Shown: in pieces, positions 7,159 to 12,662 of the stretch | Layout of the letters: every line of letters begins with the position of its first letter | Position numbering within the stretch: the stretch's first letter is position 1 | Source: Enterobacterales bacterium | GTDB lineage: Bacteria; Pseudomonadota; Gammaproteobacteria; Enterobacterales; Succinivibrionaceae | NCBI GenBank assembly: GCA_900768635.1 | Contig: CAAGDP010000076.1 | Coordinates: 1 to 12,662, forward strand | DNA: 12,662 nucleotides | Direction of reading: 5' to 3' | Notes under the pieces: generated by a model | Told to the model about the DNA's origin: nothing | Database searches by the model: none | What the model saw: the letters and a program-made list of their open reading frames with translations, nothing else | Position numbers and translations under genes: made by a program

Positions 7159-7694
7159 TGTTTTCTGACCTCATCAAAAAAAGCATTCATCACTATGGAT
7201 GATCCTGCTGAAACTTTTCCCTCATAATGATCCAGATGAGACAGATGAACCTCACTAACATTGGAAATTACTACGGGGGTAATGGTAGATTTGGCATTGG
7301 TTTCCAGATATGGCAGATCCAGCTCTAGAAGAGGATCACCCACACTTACATTCTGATTTACGGAAATAAGCCTTTTAAAACCCATACCTGCCAGATCTTC
7401 AGTATCTATCCCCAGGTGGATCATTATTTCCGCATTATTGGGAGCACGGATAATAATGCAGTGATTAGTCTCAAAAATCTGAACTACACAGCCATTAACA
7501 GGGGCAACCACCCGATCACTGGTAGGTTTAATGGCAATTCCGTCCCCCACAATCCGCTCAGAAAAGATCACATCCGGAACATCATCCAGAGGAATCACTT
7601 CCCCGCTGATGGGAGCATAAATCGGGAATCCCTTACGATCCAGACCATGATGACCCAGCAGATTTTTTAATCTGCCCAGCAATCCTAATCCCAT
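7155..7694 (-). CDS. crr: PTS system glucose-type EIIA component (IIA-Glc)
   Basis: The 179-aa product matches enterobacterial Crr (169 aa) nearly end to end. It has an amphipathic N-terminus (MGLGLLGRLKNLLG), APISGEV (27-33), DVPDVIFSERIVGDGIAIKP (38-57), FETNH (74-78), MIHLGIDT (91-98) and STITPVVISN (136-145). The two active-site histidines are present as His78 and His93 (E. coli His75 and His90). In the family, EIIA-Glc accepts phosphate from HPr, passes it to sugar permeases and acts as a signalling protein for carbon status. An in-frame extension to 7763 was rejected because the family starts at MGL and a strong GGGAGGTT precedes this ATG. It normally sits with ptsH and ptsI; here it follows thrC by 35 nt, and no other PTS gene is in the window. 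Confidence 0.93.
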   Translation of the reverse strand: MGLGLLGRLKNLLGHHGLDRKGFPIYAPISGEVIPLDDVPDVIFSERIVGDGIAIKPTSDRVVAPVNGCVVQIFETNHCIIIRAPNNAEIMIHLGIDTEDLAGMGFKRLISVNQNVSVGDPLLELDLPYLETNAKSTITPVVISNVSEVHLSHLDHYEGKVSAGSSIVMNAFFDEVRKQ

Positions 7695-7708
7695 ATCATC
7701 AACCTCCC
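7692..7708 (-). promoter_or_regulatory. ribosome binding site that fixes the crr start
   Basis: GGGAGGTT (7701-7708) precedes the ATG at 7692-7694 by GATGAT. It is among the strongest Shine-Dalgarno sequences in the window. It selects this start over the upstream in-frame ATG at 7761-7763, which would overlap the end of thrC. Confidence 0.75.
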
Positions 7709-7729
7709 GATTTATCCTAGTTTCTGAAA

Positions 7730-8998
7730 TTACTTTAACAGATATTCCCGCAGTGTATTCCAATCAGGATCAAAATTATCTGACAATACCTGCAGATTTG
7801 CCCTGCTGGCCAGAGCCTCCGGTAAAGCCACATCAATGCCCAGGATCCGATCCACATTTTCCTTAAACTTGGCAGGAGATGCAGTACACAGGAAAATACC
7901 GGTTTCATTATCCTGAAGATTATCCTGAAGCAATGACCAGGCAATTGTGCCATGAGGTTCACCTACATACCCCTGAGCCAACAGCTTTTTCATAGCTTCC
8001 ACAGTTTCATTGTCATTAAGGCATCCGTAAGCTAGATCAGAAAGAGGCCAGCCCATAACCTTAAAGAGTTCCTCAACCCGCGGCCAGTTATTAGGACGGC
8101 TTACATCCATGGCATTGGATAAAGTCGGAATTGTATCCTTCGGATCCCAGGAGCCGCTGGCCAGATAACGTGGAACTGTATCATTAGCATTGGTGGCAAT
8201 AACAAAACGCTTAACCGGCAATCCGCAGGCCTTAGCCAGAAGACCGGCTGTCACATCTCCGAAATTACCGGAAGGAACTGAAAATACCACATTGTCCCGC
8301 TTATCTTCCGGAAGCTGGGCGACAGCTTCAAAATAGTAGCAGACCTGAGCCAGAAGACGGCTGATGTTAATGGAATTGGCGGAATTAAGACCGATAGCCT
8401 TCCGCAGTTCTTCATCATCAAAAGCCTTTTTAACAAGAGCCTGACAGTCGTCAAAAGTACCATTAATGGCTACGGTGCGGATATTGCCGCCCAGAGTACA
8501 GAAAAGCTTTTCCTGAAGATTGCTGATTTTTCCCTTTGGATAAAGAATAACCACATCAATACCCTTTAATCCATAAAAGGCATGAGCTACCGCAGCTCCG
8601 GTATCTCCGGAGGTAGCTGTAAGAATGGTAATATGCTGACCGTTAGACACTGCCTGAAGTGCCTGAGCCATAAACCGGCCGCCAAAATCCTTAAATGCCA
8701 GTGTAGGACCATGGAACAGTTCCAGTGCATAAGTATTTTCTGAAACCTTGACCAGAGGAGCAGGAAAGGTAAAGGCACGACTTAAAATACCGGCCAGATC
8801 AGGAAGTTCATCCCCCAGAAAATTACGGAGAACTTTTTCGGAACGTTCCACCAAAGGCATTTTCAGAAGCTGATCCACATCCGGAAGCTTTTTGATTTCT
8901 GCAGGGAAGAAAAGTCCCTGATCTCTGCCTAACCCCTGACGCACAGCCTGAGCAAAACTAACAACCTCACTGTGATCTTTAATATTGTATAACTGCAT
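7730..8998 (-). CDS. thrC: threonine synthase
   Basis: This cytosolic PLP enzyme converts O-phosphohomoserine and water to threonine and phosphate, the last step of the pathway. The 422-aa product aligns from its first residues (MQLYNIKDHSE) with E. coli ThrC (428 aa). The PLP lysine is Lys103 in LAFKDFGGRF (100-109; E. coli Lys107). TATSGDTGAAVAHAFYG (127-143) and the phosphate-binding SGNFGD loop (243-248) are intact, as is SNAMDVSRPNNWPR (294-307). Its ATG is 11 nt after the thrB stop, with AGGT six nt upstream. Third gene of the operon. Confidence 0.98.
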   Translation of the reverse strand: MQLYNIKDHSEVVSFAQAVRQGLGRDQGLFFPAEIKKLPDVDQLLKMPLVERSEKVLRNFLGDELPDLAGILSRAFTFPAPLVKVSENTYALELFHGPTLAFKDFGGRFMAQALQAVSNGQHITILTATSGDTGAAVAHAFYGLKGIDVVILYPKGKISNLQEKLFCTLGGNIRTVAINGTFDDCQALVKKAFDDEELRKAIGLNSANSINISRLLAQVCYYFEAVAQLPEDKRDNVVFSVPSGNFGDVTAGLLAKACGLPVKRFVIATNANDTVPRYLASGSWDPKDTIPTLSNAMDVSRPNNWPRVEELFKVMGWPLSDLAYGCLNDNETVEAMKKLLAQGYVGEPHGTIAWSLLQDNLQDNETGIFLCTASPAKFKENVDRILGIDVALPEALASRANLQVLSDNFDPDWNTLREYLLK

Positions 8999-9009
8999 TT
9001 TTCAACCTA

Positions 9010-9960
9010 TCAAATTTGCTTAACCGTGGTTCCTCTGCGATCTATACGGCAGATATGACAGAAACCATCACTGTTTTCAATAAAATTATCTTTAAGCCAC
9101 TGCTCAATATTCTGGGCAGTTTCCAGATTATCGGTAACCACAAAAATACTTGGACCGGATCCGGAAATACCCATAGCCATGGCACCTGCGGACATTGAAT
9201 ACTCCCGCGCCTTATCAAATCCCGGAATAAGTTTTCTGCGGTACGGTTCAGCGATAACATCCCTGAGAACTGTGGCTGCCAGCCGGGAATTACCGGTGTA
9301 ACTGGCCTGAATAAATACAGCCAGCTGGCGACCGAAATCAATACAGGTATGACGATCATAACTCTGAGGAAGGATCTTCCGCGCCTCGGCGGTAGATACG
9401 CAAATACCCGGATAGCAGGAAACCCAGAACCAGTTGTCAAAATCCGGTACCTGGGTAGATATTATTCCCTGCTCTCCCACCATCAGCTGAATACCGCCGT
9501 AATAACAGGGAGCCACATTATCATAATGGATGGATCCGGAAATTTTTCCCTCTTCCTTTCCCATTAAAATCAGCATTTCCTCTAGGGAAAATATATTGTC
9601 ATGAAAAGCATTGAGAGCCTCCAGAGCTGCTACTATGGAGCAGGCAGAAGAGCCCAGACCGGAACCAATGGGAAGACGCTTCTCCAGAACCATATGCAGA
9701 TTTTTCGGTTCAATGCATTTGGAGCGCAGAGCATTGCAATACTCCACATAGGCATCATAAACAATATTATCCTCAGGATCGGCAGGAAGCTTTTCTGCAA
9801 AAGGACCGCGACATTCCAGAGAAAACTTTTCCGGTGAATCATGGATTTCCACCAGATCACCCAGATAGGTTCCATCTACAGGAGCAAGAGCAGCTCCCAG
9901 AATATCAAAACCGACACTGACATTGCCGATGGACGCCGGCGCATATGCTTGTACAGCCAT
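9010..9960 (-). CDS. thrB: homoserine kinase
   Basis: This GHMP-family kinase phosphorylates L-homoserine with ATP to O-phosphohomoserine. The 316-aa product matches E. coli ThrB (310 aa) over its length. It has YAPASIGNVSVGFDILGAA (6-24), the ATP-binding PIGSGLGSSACS (97-108), GSIHYDNVAPCYYGG (142-156) and the C-terminal GHMP motif GISGSGPSIF (264-273). Its ATG lies 1 nt after the thrA TAA (TAAAATG). The Shine-Dalgarno match is poor, so translation probably depends on ribosomes finishing thrA. All hallmark motifs are present and there are no breaks. Confidence 0.98.
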   Translation of the reverse strand: MAVQAYAPASIGNVSVGFDILGAALAPVDGTYLGDLVEIHDSPEKFSLECRGPFAEKLPADPEDNIVYDAYVEYCNALRSKCIEPKNLHMVLEKRLPIGSGLGSSACSIVAALEALNAFHDNIFSLEEMLILMGKEEGKISGSIHYDNVAPCYYGGIQLMVGEQGIISTQVPDFDNWFWVSCYPGICVSTAEARKILPQSYDRHTCIDFGRQLAVFIQASYTGNSRLAATVLRDVIAEPYRRKLIPGFDKAREYSMSAGAMAMGISGSGPSIFVVTDNLETAQNIEQWLKDNFIENSDGFCHICRIDRRGTTVKQI

Positions 9961-9961
9961 T

Positions 9962-12418
9962 TTATATCTCTTGTTTCCAGTTTAAAGTTCTTAAAATATC
10001 AGCAAATACGCCTGCGGCAGTAACTTCAGTGCCGGCGCCATATCCCCTCAATACCAGAGGAATCGGCTGATAGTAATTAGTAATAAAGGCCAGTGCGTTT
10101 TCACCATCCTTGACTTTGTAAAGAGGATCATTCTCATTTACCGATCTGATGGCCACCCGGCATTTACCATTTTCAATTGTTCCCACATAACGGAGAACCT
10201 GACCGTTGCGTGATGCTTCCCCGGCTTTCTCGTTAAACCAGGCATCCACTTCAGGAAGACGGCGGATAAAATCTGCAGCATCGCCACTGTCATCAAATCC
10301 CGGAGGAAGAGCCTTTTCCACTTCCACGTCGGAAAGTTCCAGTTTCATTCCTGCTTCCCGGGCCAGGATCAGAAGCTTTCTGGCTACATCCATACCGCTT
10401 AAGTCATCCCGAGGATCCGGTTCGGTAAAGCCCATTTGTTTGGCGGTAAGAGTTGCCTGAGAGAAGCTTAAACCTTCATCCAGTTTACCGAAGATAAAGG
10501 ACAGGGAGCCGGAAAGGATACCGCTGAAGGAAACCAGCTTATCACCGGCCTTAATCAGATTCTGCAGGTTTTCAATAACCGGCAGGCCGGCGCCTACATT
10601 AGTTTCATACAGGAACTTACGACGGGTGATCAAGGCAGAACGACGCAAATCCCGGTAATAAGACATGGTTCCGGTATTAGCTTTCTTATTAGGGGTTATC
10701 ACATGGAAACCGGCTTTCAAAAAATCTACATACTGAGCGGCTATTTCAGCATTGGAAGTACAGTCGACAATTGCCGGATTGATCAGGAAGGATTCTCTGA
10801 TTTTCTGCTGTACCACAGCAAAATCAAAACCGCTCTGCTGAGCATCCAGATGTTCTTTCCAGTTTTCCAGATCAATACCGTCAGTATTAAGATACATCTT
10901 ACGGGAATTTGCCAGTCCAACCACCCTGAGACCTATGCCCTGCTGACGCAGGATAGGCTGTTGACGAATAATCTGATTTAACAGTGCACCACCTACACCG
11001 CCCAGACCGATGAGAATAAGATCAATAAACTGCATGGAATCAAAGAAACTCTGATGACAGGCTTTTATAGCACTTTTAACCTTGCTGGCGATAACTACTG
11101 CAGAAATGGATCTTTCCGAAGAACCCTGAGCAATAGCTGCCACATTAATATTAGTCTGAGCCAGAGCCTTAAAGAACTTGGCTGCAATACCTCTGGTCTT
11201 CCGCATACCGTCACCTACAACGGAAACGATAGCCATATCATTGCGGATCTCCACATCCTCCAGAAGACCTTCCTTGATTTCCAGAGCAAATTCATCATTA
11301 AGAGCCCGGAGACATTTTTCATTATCCCGGCGATGAATACAGAAACTGATGGAATATTCGGAAGATGACTGGGTGATAAGTACAATGGAAACTCCTGCCC
11401 GGGAAACACAGGAGAAAATACGTCCGGCAAGTCCCACTACACCCTTCATTCCCGGACCGCTGATATTAAGAAGAGAAATGTCAGACAAATCAGAAATGCC
11501 CTTTACCGGCATGGAATCATCACCGGTTTCCGCAATCATGGTTCCCGGATGTTCCGGATGAAGAGAATTTTTAATCAGGCACGGGATCTTAAACCGAGCT
11601 ATAGGAGCAATAGTCCGGGGATGAAGAACCTTGGCACCGAAATAGGAAAGCTCCATGGCTTCCTTATAACTTAAGTTCTTGATAAATACTGCATCATTTA
11701 CAATCCGGGGATCACAGCTGTACACCCCATCCACATCCGTCCAGATTTCACAGCACTTGGCCTTCACACAGGCGGCAAGACAGGCAGCGGAATAATCTGA
11801 ACCATTGCGACCCAGAAGAACAATTTCCCCCTGAGCATTACATCCGCAGAAACCGGCCATGAGGCAGATACTGTCTCTGGAAAGACCAAGACTGGCAATA
11901 CGACGGGAAGATTCCTCAATAATAACCTGAGATTCCAGATAAGTTCCTTCGGAAAGTAGCACCCGGGTGGCATCAATAAGATCGATTTTCTGACCACGGG
12001 TCTTAAGAAGTTCAGCCATAATACAAATGGATAAAGCCTCACCACGACTTAAAATCACCGCCTGAATATTATCCGGACACTGACGCAACAGTCTCACACC
12101 CTGAGCCAAACGTTCTATCGTGGCAAACTGTTCATCCATAAAACGTTTTACAGGCTCAATGTTAAAGGAAGGCAATCTGGCCTTAAGACCTTCAATAATG
12201 CTGTTGTATATGGCATGAATTGAAGCAACAGTAATCTGAGTATCTTCTCCCTGAGTGGTTTTACTTACAAGTTCAACCAGCAGGTTGGTAACCTTTGCCG
12301 GTGCAGACAACACCAGGGCTACCTGCTCATTCAGAGACGACTTAAGAACAATATCAGCAACGCCGTAAAAACGATCTGCATCTGCCAATGATGTTCCGCC
12401 AAACTTTAAAACGCGCAT
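9962..12418 (-). CDS. thrA: bifunctional aspartokinase I / homoserine dehydrogenase I
   Basis: The fused enzyme catalyses phosphorylation of aspartate and NAD(P)H reduction of aspartate semialdehyde to homoserine, the first and third steps from aspartate to threonine. At 818 aa it matches E. coli ThrA (820). Aspartokinase motifs are KFGGTS (5-10), GRNGSDYSAA (203-212) and WTDVDGVYSCDPR (226-238). Two ACT-type regulatory regions cover about 317-361 and 397-440. The dinucleotide-binding GLGGVGGALL is at 471-480, TPNKKANT at 575-582, the dehydrogenase signature around SGILSGSLSFIFGKLDEG at 632-649, and DDLSGMDVARK at 671-681. The conserved LITQSSSEYSIS in the first ACT region suggests threonine feedback inhibition is retained (inference). 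AGGAG four nt before the ATG supports the start. First gene of the operon. Confidence 0.98.
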   Translation of the reverse strand: MRVLKFGGTSLADADRFYGVADIVLKSSLNEQVALVLSAPAKVTNLLVELVSKTTQGEDTQITVASIHAIYNSIIEGLKARLPSFNIEPVKRFMDEQFATIERLAQGVRLLRQCPDNIQAVILSRGEALSICIMAELLKTRGQKIDLIDATRVLLSEGTYLESQVIIEESSRRIASLGLSRDSICLMAGFCGCNAQGEIVLLGRNGSDYSAACLAACVKAKCCEIWTDVDGVYSCDPRIVNDAVFIKNLSYKEAMELSYFGAKVLHPRTIAPIARFKIPCLIKNSLHPEHPGTMIAETGDDSMPVKGISDLSDISLLNISGPGMKGVVGLAGRIFSCVSRAGVSIVLITQSSSEYSISFCIHRRDNEKCLRALNDEFALEIKEGLLEDVEIRNDMAIVSVVGDGMRKTRGIAAKFFKALAQTNINVAAIAQGSSERSISAVVIASKVKSAIKACHQSFFDSMQFIDLILIGLGGVGGALLNQIIRQQPILRQQGIGLRVVGLANSRKMYLNTDGIDLENWKEHLDAQQSGFDFAVVQQKIRESFLINPAIVDCTSNAEIAAQYVDFLKAGFHVITPNKKANTGTMSYYRDLRRSALITRRKFLYETNVGAGLPVIENLQNLIKAGDKLVSFSGILSGSLSFIFGKLDEGLSFSQATLTAKQMGFTEPDPRDDLSGMDVARKLLILAREAGMKLELSDVEVEKALPPGFDDSGDAADFIRRLPEVDAWFNEKAGEASRNGQVLRYVGTIENGKCRVAIRSVNENDPLYKVKDGENALAFITNYYQPIPLVLRGYGAGTEVTAAGVFADILRTLNWKQEI

Positions 12419-12482
12419 AAAACTCCTTACTGTATTCCGGGAAAAACTCCGGATTTAATCATGCTATTTCATAATTTGTACT
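12419..12482 (-). other. short thrA leader with a small hairpin and an 11-codon ORF
   Basis: The predicted leader holds a weak 5-bp hairpin (TCCGG/CCGGA, 12436-12453) and a possible ORF at 12427-12462 encoding MIKSGVFPGIQ. The TAA of that ORF abuts the thrA Shine-Dalgarno sequence (TAAGGAG). The ORF lacks its own ribosome binding site and has no threonine codons and only two isoleucine codons, so it does not look like thrL. No terminator-like hairpin with a U-run is present. Confidence 0.3.
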
Positions 12483-12511
12483 ATTTTATCAGAAAATGGA
12501 TGTATTGACAT
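12483..12511 (-). promoter_or_regulatory. candidate sigma70 promoter of the thr operon with extended -10
   Basis: On the - strand, ATGTCA (12506-12511) and TAAAAT (12483-12488) are separated by 17 nt, and TGA directly before the -10 box makes it an extended -10. The predicted start near 12476 gives a leader of about 58 nt before thrA. The -35 box is only a 4/6 match. No other comparable promoter is seen in the 140 bases upstream of thrA. Confidence 0.5.
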
Positions 12512-12560
12512 TATCAAACAGGTAGCTGAACAGGTAATCAGTGGTTCATAAATTTAATTA

Positions 12561-12603
12561 GGTTGCGGAAACCCACTACCTTTAGGTGGTGGGAGGAGCA
12601 ACC
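12561..12603. repeat. imperfect palindrome at the end of an IS200/IS605-type element
   Basis: Outer arms GGTTGC (12561-12566) and GCAACC (12598-12603) pair perfectly. Inside them CCCACTACC (12572-12580) pairs with GGTGGTGGG (12585-12593) around a TTTA loop, with one G-T pair when the + strand folds. Subterminal hairpins of this kind are what Y1 transposases recognise as single-stranded DNA. It lies 6 nt beyond the transposase stop. Confidence 0.75.
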
Positions 12604-12609
12604 GACCTC

Positions 12610-12662
12610 CTATCCTTGAGACTCTATGTATTTTTGTATAGTCGCTGACGATACTTCTCCAA
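12610..12662 (-). CDS. tnpA: IS200/IS605 family Y1 transposase TnpA, C-terminal fragment (truncated by window edge)
   Basis: The - strand frame from 12660 reads GEVSSATIQKYIESQG and stops at TAG (12610-12612). The VSSATIQKYIESQ pattern is typical of the last helix of IS200-type Y1 (HUH) transposases. Only the tail is in the window, so the catalytic HUH motif and tyrosine cannot be checked. The neighbouring hairpin supports the call. Confidence 0.65.
   Translation of the reverse strand, partial: GEVSSATIQKYIESQG

Larger units (their letters stand above)
12561..12662 (-). mobile_element. terminal part of an IS200/IS605 family element (runs off the window)
   Basis: The combination of a Y1-transposase-like C-terminus and an immediately following subterminal hairpin identifies one end of an IS200/IS605-type element. 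The exact boundary is not visible, because this family makes no target duplication or terminal inverted repeats. It probably lies within some tens of bases left of 12561, in the AT-rich stretch 12541-12560. Whether this is the right end (IS200-like layout) or the left end (IS605-like divergent layout) cannot be decided here. Confidence 0.65.

Noticed and set aside
7695..7763. In-frame N-terminal extension of crr by 23 codons overlapping thrC
   Set aside because: The extension has no family similarity, EIIA-Glc proteins begin at the MGL-type amphipathic helix, and a strong ribosome binding site precedes the internal ATG at 7692-7694.
8251..8463. Alternate-frame open reading frames inside thrC (also 7735-7962 and 8587-8778), thrB and thrA
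   Set aside because: They lie wholly inside highly conserved enzymes, have no recognisable domains, and are expected shadows of biased codon use.
11054..11368. + strand open frame of 104 codons opposite thrA
   Set aside because: It is antisense to the conserved ACT region of thrA, with no supporting ribosome binding site or protein family features.
12626..12662. Alternative - strand frame reading LEKYRQRLYKNT at the right edge
   Set aside because: It has no family resemblance, whereas the other frame gives a typical Y1 transposase C-terminus next to the terminal hairpin.

Overview
The window looks like a chromosomal segment of a gammaproteobacterium with moderate GC. The thrA, thrB and thrC products are close to the enterobacterial type over their full lengths: a fused aspartokinase/homoserine dehydrogenase of 818 aa, homoserine kinase of 316 aa and threonine synthase of 422 aa. 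The mix of these genes with a TSCPD small protein, Sel1 and BspA-like repeat proteins and an AAA-ATPase/PD-(D/E)XK protein suggests an anaerobic, host- or gut-associated lineage. Succinivibrionaceae/Aeromonadales is my best guess, not a demonstrated assignment.

Left edge (1-803, + strand): the C-terminal part of an AAA-ATPase-like/PD-(D/E)XK protein, then a short intergenic region with a hairpin terminator, then a complete tRNA-Thr with anticodon CGT (728-803). Everything from 815 to the right edge is on the - strand.

Envelope cluster (815-5939, read right to left): a single-pass membrane protein with a long Sel1-like repeat region, a small secreted protein, and a membrane protein with eight BspA/DUF285-like leucine-rich repeats. 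The last two share a C-terminal domain that I do not recognise. It is bounded by a conserved FRC motif and a conserved C-[FY]-E motif. Tight spacing (33 and 10 nt) supports one operon. This is the best candidate here for an undescribed system.

Threonine operon (6024-12418, read right to left): thrA, thrB, thrC, then a crr-like glucose-type PTS EIIA, a zinc-ribbon protein, a TSCPD-domain protein and an unknown 195-aa protein. Gaps are 35 nt or less and several stop/start codons overlap, so the four downstream genes appear to be co-transcribed with the threonine pathway. A plausible promoter with an extended -10 lies about 65 bp upstream of thrA. I see no thrL-type attenuator.

Right edge (12561-12662): the end of an IS200/IS605-type element, comprising the last codons of a Y1 transposase and a terminal hairpin, sits about 50 bp upstream of the thr promoter. 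No stretch longer than 300 bases lacks a gene.
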